From Chaetorhynchus papuensis (lineage: Eukaryota; Chordata; Aves; Passeriformes; Rhipiduridae): DNA of 64,000 nucleotides. Position numbers and translations under genes: made by a program. Under the pieces are notes generated by a model. The model had not been told where the DNA came from. It did not search any database and worked only from the letters and a program-made list of their open reading frames with translations. Location: positions 1-64,000 of the forward strand of contig VWYX01000915.1 of the NCBI GenBank assembly GCA_013396525.1, given 5' to 3'. Shown piece after piece: positions 22,799 through 34,900 of the stretch (positions are counted from its first letter, which is position 1; each line of letters starts with the position of its first letter).

Positions 22799-25126
22799 TC
22801 TGTAGAAATGAAGAAAAACTGATACCACATACAGCTAGAAATCAGGGAGGTAAAGTTCTGTCTGATGTGTTGTCTCATCTGACAGACTGATCAGGTTGTA
22901 ACCGTGAAGTGACCCCGTCACAAAATGAGATTTCAAAAGGATGGTATTTTCTAGGACACCCAAGGAAACTTTCTTTGTATATGGGCTGGTTAACTGTTAG
23001 GCTAATTCCAGTGGAAAACCACGAGTTCTTCATGAAAAACTGGAAGTAGGAAAAGGGAAAGCTGTGACCAACCTTTCTTGGTTTTGAACAGAACCAGCTC
23101 TTCGTAAACCCTGCCCTGCTGGGGAGTGGGAATTCCAATTTTGGTGCTGCTGCTGGGGACTGGATTCACTGTCTGACTGCTCCCAGGGAGCCCACTGGTC
23201 CCTGCTCTGGCCAAATCCACTGGGTTCACATCATTAGTGAGCAGGGCTACTCTTCTGTCTCTTAAAATCAGTATTAAGGCACTGGCTATACTTGCTGGTT
23301 CTGCCTAAGACCCCAGGAGAGCAAATAATGGATACTTGTAGTTGAATACTCAGGTAATAATCTACGTAATTTCTAAATAATTTGTGGGTAGCTACAAATT
23401 TATACTTAGGAGAAAGAGTGAATGAACTGTAGTGACAGTTAAATGAGCATAGTGACAATTATTAATATTCTGTGCTAAACGTTTCCTTTATCTTTTCAAA
23501 GGTAAAAATTCGTAACTTGTGTTCCTCTCTTACGACTTGATATCTCAACTTTCCTAGTACCTTAAGCAAACAAAAAGTAGTGTTAGTGACTTAAGACAAC
23601 TGCATTTTATCCTCTTAGGAAGGTTTAAACCTGAATGCATGTACCAAGGACCTGGATACAGATGTATCTTGGGAAATACGACAGTAGGAATGCCATTTAA
23701 ACTTATCCTCAGAGACCCTTTATGTATTTCTTAAAAAATAAATTAGTTCCAATGCAGCAGTGGTGGTCTCAGCAGGCAGGAAACATTTAAATTATGCAGA
23801 AGGGACCAGAAATCTTTGCTAAGAAGCTTTTTGTTGCTATGTTTTGTTTCTCAATAAAGATGATCCACAACTGCAAGTACTTAAAACTAAAAACAAGAGG
23901 GTTGTATCTGACAAAGCTGCACAACTTCTTAATGTAACCCAGTCGTTCTGTGTGGTTGTTTTCACGTGTTTTGGACCAGAGAAAGAGTCCTTTGTGGCTC
24001 AGCCTGGTTTGACTACATGGCAGGAGTGTACAAATAGAGGATGAAGGTGGTGTCTTCTTACACTGAGTATGTTTTTATTGCTTTGAGCTGTGATCACTTC
24101 TTACTGCACATACCACTTTTGAAATCTGTTAGGGAGAAACTCAGGGCTTCCCTAGCTCATGCATTGTCATGATGGTGCAGTCTAGATGCCAGGTATTATG
24201 GTGGCCTATGGTGGTAAGAAAAACGCAAATGTGACAGACAGGTGAGGAGGAAAAAGCATTGGTGAAGTGTGCGTTTGCAGAGTTCGGATTCAAAAGCCAC
24301 CCCGACAGTGGTCTCTCCAACCGTACATCTCCCTGTTTCTATCCTTGCCTTCTGTGTCTTGGTCACTGTGAAGATTTTAGGGAGCCTGTTCTCATGCATG
24401 GGTGTTGGCAGATGTCCTAAACCTCCTCTGGGGGGATGCTAGCTTTTTTTCTGATGGTGCTAAATGGTGTCTACATCCTAGTGATGTACCAAGATAAAAT
24501 TGATTCCTTCTGTCATTGACCACTTGTGATTGACCAGAAGGGTTCATCTCTCAGGTCTGTCGATTTTAGGAGAGAATGATGTAACTTCAGTGTTTTTGTG
24601 ATCTTTTGCTTTAGAACAGCAAGTGCAGTAGATGGCTGAACCTTAGCCTAGAAAAAAATTAACAGACTGAGTTGACAGAGACTCTGGAGAAGATAATTAC
24701 ATTGATATGCATCTAATAGAAGACACATTTTTATATTTTTTGTTTCTGACATAGGGAGGGAACTTGTCATGTCATCAACTGTTTTTAAAGGACAAAGTAA
24801 CAATAAAAGCTAGGCATGCATTTCTTCATTTGTGTTTGGCAAAAAGAGTGTAACATTTTCCCAAGGATGATGACCTTGAATTAACTAAATGTCACCAGTT
24901 TAAAGAGTAAATTAATGTCACAATGTGCTTTATTTGTGGTTAGGCCTGAAGACTGTTAGGAATTTCTTAATACAAAAGGTGTTTGTGTGCTAGTCCATTT
25001 ACCCAGGCTCCCTGCAAGAAAACCACCATGATCCCAAGTGCTCTGAATTTGTGTGACCGCATTGCCTCGCATGTTTGTGTGCACCAGCGTGTTTGCAGCT
25101 TGTGGAGCTCTACCTTGCAAAGTGTA

Positions 25127-25500
25127 CCATAGAATGATAGAATGGCTTGTGTTGGGAGGGACCTTAAAGATCACCTAGTGCCAGCCCTGTGCCTTGGACA
25201 GGGACATGTTCCACTAGACCAGGTTGCTCAGAGCCCCATCCAACCCGGCCTTGAACCCTGCCAGGACAGGGCACCCACAGCTTCTCTGGGCAACCTTTTC
25301 CAGTGTCTCAGCACCCTCACAATAAAGAACTTCCTCCTAATATCTAATCTAAACCTACCTTCTTTCAGTTTAAAGCCACTCCTCCTTGTCCTATCACTAC
25401 ATGCCCTTGTAATAAGACTCCCCCCAGCTTTCCTGTTAGTCCCCTTTAGGTCTTGGAAGGTGCTAAATAGTCTCCCCTGAGACTTCTTGTTTCCTAAGGA
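25127..25500 (-). mobile_element. CR1 LINE fragment, 3' end, antisense to AFF3
   Basis: Read on the minus strand, the segment encodes the C-terminal tail typical of CR1 ORF2 (ACSDRTRRSGFKLKEGRFRL, then RHWKRLPREAV) and ends in the usual CR1 3' UTR with terminal ATTCTATC/ATTCTATG repeats, seen on the + strand as CATAGAATGATAGAATGG at 25127-25144. It is truncated at its 5' end, as most CR1 copies are. There is no target-site duplication, in keeping with CR1 insertion. The copy is well preserved, so it is fairly young. Confidence 0.92.
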
Positions 25501-28500
25501 GTGAATCCCATTCAAAATCCAGTCACATTCTAACATAAAAGGGGCAAAGATTTTGGTTTGATTTGGTTGGTTTTTTTTGGAAACTGCCACTGGCTATGAA
25601 AATCTCAAAACCCGTAGCACTGGTGGCAAAAATCTGTGTATTACCAATATATGTGGTAATGTATACCTGTTAATGTATCCCTGGGCATTTAGTAGAGATG
25701 ATTCTGCAATGTTGGAAGTGAAAAGGTGTTGAGATAACCTCAACAAAGGAAAGCACAGATAAATGCTTTTGCTGTTGGAACTGAACTGACTTTGTAGATC
25801 CAAGCAAACTATCTCTTTATGGAGCTCTTCAAGGCTTCACACTTCACAAGAACTTGCCAACTTGGGTGCATGGCTGTGTGAACATGATTACATAGAAAGT
25901 AGTATAAATGCAACCTTTTTTTTGTTGTTGTTCTTAGAAGTATATAAGTAGCAGTATCTTGAACTAATTACAGCTGAGGTAAAGCACATTTAAGGAAACC
26001 CATTAGCAAAGAATTAGAACTAGAGCAGATTAGCTATTCTTTAATGGCCTTGACTGTAGATCTTTTGATGCCTTGGTAGCTTTTCTAACACTCATTGTTC
26101 ATCTGTCTTTACCAAATGACTGAGAAGCTCCTTTCAAGTCACAGTCTGGCTGTAATGTGAAAAATTCACTGTTTTCTGCTGAAAAATTATTACCTGGAAA
26201 GGTAAATTCTGTGGAGTTCTGTGCTGTATTTGTTGTTGAGATTTAAAGCATTTTGCTGCTCAGTGTGTCTGTATAATAGAATGAGCAATCCCTAATATGC
26301 TTCCTTGGTTTATTAATTATTTACTTTCTTGAAATACAGATCATAGACAATTTTACATGACTTCCCTTCGTACAAACTTTCTTGTCTCTCTCTTTATTTT
26401 TGTATGCTTTGCAAATGCCTATAAATTCATTTTCACTGAAAGGGGAAATAAGTAATTTAGATGATTGCAGCTGTTTCATAATTAATTAATTTCAATTTAA
26501 AATAATCAAGTAGTGCCCATCCATTGTTCTGTGTGCTTTTCTGAGGCATTAAGATTCACAATGTCAAAATAAGTTCCAGATGGAAGTGCATACTTTATAA
26601 TCAGAGAAAAAATATCTGGTTTTGTCAAAAACCTGAAGAGTCCTGCCCTGATCAAAACAGAAGGTATTATGCTTAAGCACATTGCTCAAGTTTTGAGCCA
26701 TTGCTTTAGGAATCACTTAAAGTCACAATTTGAAAAGTTTTCTAGAGTAATAACTTATAAAGAGAATCTACAGAGTAAGAGAAACAGTGATGTATGACTA
26801 TATATTCATTTGTTTCCTCAAATACTCCTGGCATCTGTTAAAATGTAACAAGTAGCAGGGCTTAGCACTTTTGGGAACTCTTCTGTGATAAAGAGAAATA
26901 TTTGCAATGATAAATCATCTCTTTGCTAATAATCAATAAATAACGCATTCTCCTGATAAAAAATTCATGGTATAATGAAATAAAAAAATTTGAGCAGAAG
27001 GAAAAATAGTTGAAATAGTGCACTGGGAAAGTCTGTATGTTCTTATACTTTAATAAATCTTAGGGTTAATGGAAGAACTTTTAATGTGGCAGTTTGCAAT
27101 AAGAATAAAAAATCTTTTTTGAACATGAAAGACTCTTATGTAAGAGGTTTACATTATGTAAATGTTAGTGTTATTGGCAATAGCCCATTATAAGGGAAAA
27201 CTTTATATTCAGAAAAGCATTTGCAAATAATGGGATAGATGCAGCAATCTCTAGTCCTCACTTGGACAACTTTCTCTTTGAAGTCAATGGAAGTTTTGCC
27301 TGAATAAGGTGGAAGGAATTAGCCCATTCATTATTATCTGAATTACATCAAGAGCTGACTGCTAAACAATAAAATCATGATTCATAACATAACGGCTTCA
27401 CTTAATTCTTTTGTAGTCTTAATATATCTCATTTTATGGTATTTCTGTTCTTTCCTCTCTGTGCAGTATTCAAATTAATAACAACCACCTTTACATAACT
27501 GATGGTTCGACATGTTTTGCTGCCTTAGCAAGATCAAAGGGTTTTATATTCCCTTTTTGGATAGCTATCAAGAATGGGGTGATCAATCTTTTCAGTAACC
27601 ACTAAGCACAGTGTAAATATCTCAAGGTACCCAATTAGGCACAAGTGGTTTGCCAGATGCTGAGAGCATCACCAGTTGTCTGGAGATCCCCAAATCTGTG
27701 GGACAGTCCAGAATTTATTAGGGATTAGTGGTGGTTTGAGTTGTCACTCCACTGATTTGTGGTCACTCAGCTGTGCCCTGCCACAAGCAGCCTGCATGAT
27801 ATGTGGAGATAAGGTTCAAGTGACAGCTACTTCGTCTTGCCCCCCAGGCACCTTTGGGTGGGAAGGAGGCAGGGGTGAATGGACACTGGTGTCTCAGTTC
27901 CTCTCTTGTGACCAGAGAGTAATGTGAGTTAGAATAAGTGAAATAGCAAAATTAGAAGGGTGTAAAAGAAGCAGACTGAAGAGAACAGCCCAAGAAAAGG
28001 GACCCCCAAAAGGCTTTATTATGAAGCTGGAGTTAACCCGTTAACCCCTCGCCAGGAAGCCATCTGCAGCCTTCAGGGTTTAAGAATTCTTTTTATCTAG
28101 AGATGTAATTGACACAAGATGTGTAACAGCTGCAAGATGTCAGGTTTGTCAAAGTAACTAGAAAAATGAGTTCTATGACACACACAGAGCGAAGTAACGT
28201 ATAGCTAAAAAAAGAAAAGGAATAAATTATCATAAGGGTCAAAAAGAGGAAGAAACATAATCAAACAATGAAGTTGCCGTTAATTTTGGAGCACTGATGA
28301 TTTGAAATTAAACTACGATGAAGGTTTCCAAGAAGAGTCAACATCCTAACTATTTATCTCAATAGAAGTAACAGTGAAACTCCTCATGTTCCCATTATAA
28401 CCATACTTCTCTGAGGGGCTGGAATGGCTACTGCTCTGCACTGACTCCAGAGTAGGGTGGGTGCTGTGTTATTTTACCCTTCTGCCTGTAGCTGTTGTTA

Positions 28501-30715
28501 TTCAGGTGCATTACCATTGCACTTTGCATCCACATAGGGACCCAGATTTGCTGTAATGAGAGCTGTTGAGACTTGGGACAAACAGCCAGTTGCAGTACCA
28601 AAAACTTTGTAAACAAAGTGAAAAACAGAGGAAAATTATGGATAAAGGCAAAACTGTTCAGAAAGCAAAGACTGGAGTATTTTATTAATCCAAATAAAGA
28701 GCAGTTGCAGCAAACCACCAGCCTGACAGGGCTGCCAAATCCATGAGTGTGAGCATGATGGGAAAACTGAGAACTTTCTTTCAAAGAACCTCAGAAGGAA
28801 CAATGAAGTGATTTTGGGCATGTTTATGAGGACTCCTCCCAAGTATGAGTGACAGCACAGGAATACCCTGAAGGGATTAGTTGGAAACTTGGAGAGCTTT
28901 AATGGGTCAGGAGAAGGCGAGAGAACTTTATTGTAATAGCTTTTGGTAATGACTTTTCATAACGATGGCGATAGCCACAAAGGGCATTCATGGTGAGGAA
29001 AGTGGGAACCAGTGAAGAAAAGGGACTCATAGTCAAAGCACCCTGCCTGGAAAATGCTGTTTGCTGTGCCATCTCAGCTGGAGCTGGCTCTCATCTGTGA
29101 AATCCAGTTGTGCAAACTAAGGCATTTATAGCAGCAGAAAAATGCCCAAAGAAGTCAGTAGATGGGTCTCAGTATAGTTTAGAGCTCCCATAATCCCGAT
29201 GTGTTAAAGGTCTGATACTGAAATACTGGTAACTGTTGGGTGTTCTGTAAGGCACTCCAGCACCTCATCAGACTACATGTGGCACCAATAGGAGCTAATT
29301 AAATATACCTATTATAGTACTGCTATGGAGTAGTGCTACAGTACTGCTGCTTTGGAACAGTCTTGGAACACCGACCTGGATGCCAGTCAGATTTACCCAA
29401 TTCCCACTTTCAGGAATTACTTGGAAATGTACCTCTTATTGAAAGCCTTAAAGAAAATGGAATTCTGATTTTTTGAACAAATACATAACTCAAGTGATTT
29501 CCTTTGCTCAACTCACATTCACATGCCAAAACAACTAATAAAATTTCAGAGTTGCTTGTACTGTAATTTGGTCGGCGGAAGAGAAGTCATCTATTAAAGC
29601 TGAAGTCATCATAACTCATTAGGTGCTAATGTATCTGCTGTGTGGTAGAGAAGCAGGCCAGCTCTGTTGAAACGCTGCTGGTTCGCCCTCATCAGCTCAC
29701 AGTTGTCTCTGGAGGGTTGGGAAGTACAAACAAGTTTTCTAACAATACGCACTAAGAGTAGGCTCAGGTAGCTGCATTTACTTTATCCCAGAAGTCTGTC
29801 TCTGTCTGCAGACAAGTACGGAACCAAAGCGAATGCAGAAGTTTGAGAATGGTTCCTGTATTTGCTCCTAGGAAGTCTCAGGAGAAAAGGTGATTGTGTG
29901 TGCTCACAGGTGTCCTGGGTACGTGCAGTAAATCCAACATTTTCTGAGCATGCTGCTGGCCTTGCTGCACCTGGTAATAAACCCTGGCAATAAATCAGGT
30001 GATCTGCACATGCATAAAAAATCCGATGCACCTGAATGCCGGCATACAGGATGGACATGCTGTGCACAAACTGGCTGTTTTCCAGGTCTTCTGGATGTCA
30101 GGTTTCCACTGTGACTGGCTTGCCTGGGAGTTCTGGCAAAACTGCTGACATTCCCTTTTTATATCAGCGTTTCCAGGGCACGTCCAGGGGGAGGGGGATG
30201 TATGGGGGGTACTAAAGCTTGAGCGTAATTTTTCAGTGTGCCTGTACTCTTTCAAGCCATGATACAACCCTGAAAATATAAACAATCCTATACCTGTAAA
30301 GGTACTCTTTCTGTCACCATAGGCATTTTTTGAAAATAATACCCCAGCTTCTTACAAGTTCAAATCTGCTCTCCAGTTTCTTCACATTAAGATTTTGTGT
30401 GTATCAGGTGGATGTTCTTACAGTTTCAGGGCATCAGCATCCTGAGTACCCTCTGTATTTTCGTCAGTATTTTTTTGTATCTCATTTACTTTTGTAGGAG
30501 AGCTTTAGTTTAACAGCTGTCAGAACCTTCCTGAGGGCCATGGAGGTTGGAGTATCTCAAGCAGGGACAGACTGGAGCCTACACTATGGTTGTGTATTGT
30601 TCTGGCACCTTGGAGGATGTTCAAAAGCAGTGAACTTCAGGCCACAGATGGGTCAAGGGTTGCTTGGTGTCCTGTAGGCCACCTGAGTTGTCACCAAATA
30701 CCTTCACATACTGGA
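25501..30715. other. intron 1 block, no gene recognised
   Basis: AT-rich DNA, especially 25900-27600. It contains one old repeat copy (27277) and the palindromic GTTAACCCGTTAAC near 28034. No coding or RNA gene signal was identified. Confidence 0.6.
27245..27310. repeat. degraded copy of the TGAAGTCAATG repeat family
   Basis: See the match to 21090-21111: 20 of 22 bases are identical at 27277-27298. The copy is embedded in unique AT-rich intron sequence and has no clear borders. Confidence 0.5.
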
Positions 30716-31962
30716 AAATCATAGAATTATAGAATCCTAGAATGGTTTGGGTGGGAAGAGACTTTAAAGATCATCTAGTTTCAATCTGCCTGCCAGGGCA
30801 GGGATGCCATTCACAAGACTAGGTTCTCAGGGCCCCCTTCAACCTGGCTTTTAATGCTTGCAGGGATGGGGCATTCACAGCTTCTCTGGTCAACATGTTC
30901 CGGTGCTTCACTACCCTCTGGCTAAAGAATTTCTTCCTAGCATCTAATCTAAACCCACCTTCTTTCAGTTTAAAACCATTGTCCCTTGTCTTGTCACTAT
31001 CTGCCCATTTGAAAGGTCCCTCTCCCTCCTTTTTATAAGCCCCCTTTAGGTAATGGATGGTCTTGGTGAGGTCTCCCTGGAGCCTTCTCTTCTCCATGGT
31101 AAACAGCCCCAGCTCTCTCAACTTGTCTTCTTAGGAGAGGATCTCTGATCATCTTTGTGGGCCTCCTTTAGGCTTTCTCTGAGGTTCATGTCTTTCTTGT
31201 GTTGAGGACTCCAGAGCTGGATGCAGTATTCTGAGTGGGGTCTCATGACTGCAGAGTAGAGGTGGAGGATTACCTCCTCTGACCTGCTGGCCACTTATCT
31301 TTGGATGCAGCCAAGGATGCCATTGATCTTCTGGGCTGTGAGTGTGTGAGTGCACACTCCTGTCTCATGTGCAGCTTTTCATCCACCAGAACCCCCAAGT
31401 CCTCTGCAGGGCTGCTCTCAATGACTTCTTCTCCCTGTCCACTCATAATCTGGGATTGCCCTGACCCAGGTGCAGCACCTTGCACTTGTATTTGTTGAAC
31501 ATCATGAGGTTCTCCTGGGCCCACTTCTCAAGCTTGTCCAGGTCCCTCTGCAGGGCATCCTGTCCTTCTGTTGTGTCACCTGCACCGCTCAGCTTTGTGC
31601 CATCTGCAAACCTGCTGAGGGTGCACTCCATCCACTGTTGGTGTCTTTGATGAGGATATTGAGGAGCACCAGTCCCAAGGCAGAGCCCTGGGGGACACCA
31701 CTCATCATCACCCACCTCTACCTGGACATAGAGTCATGGACCACAGCTCTCTGCATCCATCCAGCCAATTCCTTACCCACTGAACAGCCCATCCATCAAA
31801 TCCATGGCTCTCCAATAAGATAAGGATGTTATGTGAGACAGTACCAAAGGCTTTACAGAAGTCTAGATGGATGACATCTGTCATCTTCCCATGTCAACCA
31901 GTGCCATAACTCCCTCACAGAAGGCCATCAGATTGGACAGGCACAATTTGCCCTTAGTAAAT
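30716..31962 (-). mobile_element. CR1 LINE, about 1.25 kb, 5'-truncated, antisense to AFF3
   Basis: On the minus strand the element runs from the reverse transcriptase region through the C-terminus to the 3' UTR. It ends in three ATTCTATG-like units (+ strand 30719-30747). Recognisable pieces include the RT active-site box as FADGTKL (normally FADDTKL), then KWAQENLMMFNKYKCKVLHL, then SSPAEDLGVLVDEKLHM in another frame, then RDNGFKLKEGGFRLDARKKF. Frameshifts between these pieces and the altered catalytic Asp show it is dead. Confidence 0.95.
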
Positions 31963-34900
31963 ATGAGCAACTAGGTTTTACATTAGTAAGGTAAGAAAAG
32001 ATAGCTACATGCAACTTGTTTATTGAAAATGCTTCCTTACCACTTGGTTATTGGAAACGCCAAGCATGTACACAAGGGTTTGATTTTATTTTGATCTGAG
32101 TGGTAGAAGTAACGAGCCCCATTGAGAAATGGCAGCAGAGAATCATAACAGTGACCAGATTGGTGCTTCCTTCATCCCCACTTCTGCATTCATTTGGGAT
32201 ATGAGGGAAGGGACCTCAGTGCTGTAAGAGTAGTTGACTGATTTTGTCAAAATAAAAACATCTTCTTCTTTACATTCTCTAGTAAATGAGCCATCGTGAT
32301 ATGGGTTGCATGGAAATGAAGCAGGGGACTTTACTGGACTGTGTGTCACTGCACTTGTGTTTAAATAAGGAGTAAAGTCAGGGCAAAGATGCTAACTTGA
32401 TTTCAATAAACCAGAAAGCATCTAAATTACTACTAGACCCTACTGACTTACAGTATTGCATCTCCTTTGGACTTTCTCATTGTGGTTTTCTGCACTGCCT
32501 TTAAGCTAATCAGCAATTCTGAGCAAAGTTGGAGGGAATTTGTTTTTGTTCATCTGGGTGACATGCTTATCAAGTCAGCTACCCCCAGTCTGATACAGCA
32601 GGCTGCCAACAGACTTGTCACAGTTTATGAAGAGGGTTTGTGGTGGAGAGAGAAAGTATAATGAAAACCACATCCACCAATTAAACACCTACATTTCCTT
32701 TTAGACTCCAAACAATGGACGTCTTTCCTTTTGCAAAAGAGATTTCTCAAATGAAAGCAACTCATAGAAGAAATATAAATTAGGAAGGAAGCTCTGAGTA
32801 GATCTTTAATGAGTCTCTAGCACAATGACACAGTGAGGTGTGACACATTCACAAATATGATGTAATTGAAAAGATTTAGGTTTGCAAAGGTTTGCTCAGC
32901 AATCAAGTAAAAGTAATGCAACCAAAATGGGACATGTTCAGGTCAAATTTTTGGTACCTGTACTATCAGTCTTTTACTGATAGGAGAAGAGTGCACCTGA
33001 TGCTTTTCTTAGTCTGTGATGCGTGGTTTTAACACCAGAAAAATAGCATCGGCTATATTTTTACTCAAGTGAACAGAAACTGACCTTCTTATAGTAATGA
33101 CAAGACATAGAAGAGGATCTTTGAAAATAACTGTGGACTAGTTAAGTAGAGGATGAGGTGGAGCCTGGATATGACACATTCAGTGACATTGTAGATGGAG
33201 AGGTAGGAGCAGGAGCTTGGGGAGCTATTTTCTCTGAAGAAAATCTCTGGCATAAAAAAATTCATTGCAAGGACACAGAAGAGCAGAACAGATACTTCAG
33301 AGAAAGGGTGTAAAAGTTAACACTCAATTATCATACAGTTGATATGGGCCAGATGAATTGAAAGGCATAGCAAAAGTACACTGGCTGATGATAAAAACAA
33401 ATTACACTATTATTATTAACAGTGGGCGTGCATTTACCTGAGGTGACACTGTGTGAGACTTGGCACCAGGTGCACTGAACATGGCATCTGTAGATCTGTA
33501 AGCAGTTCAGCTGTGTTCATGGAGAAGAACATCTGAGTTGATCAGCTTTGTCCATGGTTGGTTTTTTGGAGAAAAGAGTAACTATTTTGGGCTCAGCATC
33601 GTGTGAGTACATCTATGCTGTGTCTAGAACAAAGCTGTAGGTCTGCGTGGTGCTGTATGTGAGAGCCCGCCTCTGGTCTCTGATAGCTTGAGGATCCCTG
33701 CCCTGTTGTGCTGGGTACATGTGCCCAAAGCTTCCCAGAGGATGTGAGCCAGATGAACCCTTTTTTGTGGGCATGGGCACCTTAAAGGCTTAGAAGGAGA
33801 GAGGTGAGCCAGGCTTATTTGTGAGACTGTGTTTCCTAAGCATGATAGAATGTCAGCAGATTGCTCATTGTGCAGTACTTCATACAGTGATGCATCTAAA
33901 CCTGCAGTCTGTAGTCTAAGGTGTGTGATTGCTGAGAAATTCAGTCAGTTCAGGCAAGAGACATTGCTTGTGGGGAGTACAGGCTAAGGGAGCACAGAAG
34001 AACCTTAGGTCTTCAGTGGAAATCAAAACTAGTCAGTTCTGGAAGGCCAAAGTATGGCAAGTAATCCACAAAGGGTGCTTGTTAGCAGGCTGCAGACATA
34101 CCTGGGTTGGAAGCTGAATGCAGGACTAATGTACTAGTGGCCTATGTATCCAAACCACTGAAAATCACTTTGATTTTATCTGTCATTTAATGTGCCTAGC
34201 AATTGCCACATCAGCCAGAAATCCCTCTGACTTATCTAGAGACTGGATTTTGATTTTGTTCACTGAACCAACAGCGCAAGTTTATGCCAGGAGATTAATT
34301 TAGCTGATGATGTGCCACCAAAGCAGATCCTTACTTGGGTTTTACCACTTCTAAGGAAGGTGCCATAGTGATTTATGTGCACAGTTTAGACAGAATTAAC
34401 ATAGCAAATGCCATGACCCAGAAACCCCACACGACCCAACTGGGCACCCAAGATGATGTTTTCTGGCAGAAGTACGTTGAGACTCAGCTCCAGCTTTGCT
34501 ACTACACATGCCTGGAAGCAATTTGGGGTTCATCAGACTCAGCCCTGTATGTTTGGGCCTGGAGAAATCCAAGATACACTGTGGCCACATGCTGTCTGTG
34601 CTACTTGCATGTCACACACATCTTTGGGACAATACCACCCAGGGAAGTCAGGACTCCCCTTTTCCAGCTGAATGTTTCAACCACTTTACTCCTGGCCCCA
34701 TGATCCCTCCATTCCCAGACCAGGCTCCAGGGGTGTGGTGAAGGGCTTTGAAGGTCATCCAGAAGGAGACTTTGACCTAGTAAGTAGTGCATGTTCCTTG
34801 AGACTGAATCTCTGGATATGAAACTCATGCCAGAGAGATGCTTGGATCTGAGCTTCCCACTTTCTTATGCTGCTGCTTTAACCACTGGAATGTTAGCGAA

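Larger units (their letters stand above)
18051..25126. other. intron 1 block, no gene recognised
   Basis: AT-rich intronic DNA after the CpG island. It contains the A23 tract, the TGAAGTCAATG repeat copy at 21090, the small direct repeat at 22763, and a region around 19850-19980 with TAAT-type and ATCGAT motifs and a 12-base palindrome. No exon-like coding segment was seen. Confidence 0.6.

Noticed and set aside
28030..28045. GTTAACCCGTTAAC as a possible HNF1-type site or LTR edge
   Set aside because: Spacing and flanks do not match an HNF1 consensus, and no LTR partner or TG...CA ends were found.
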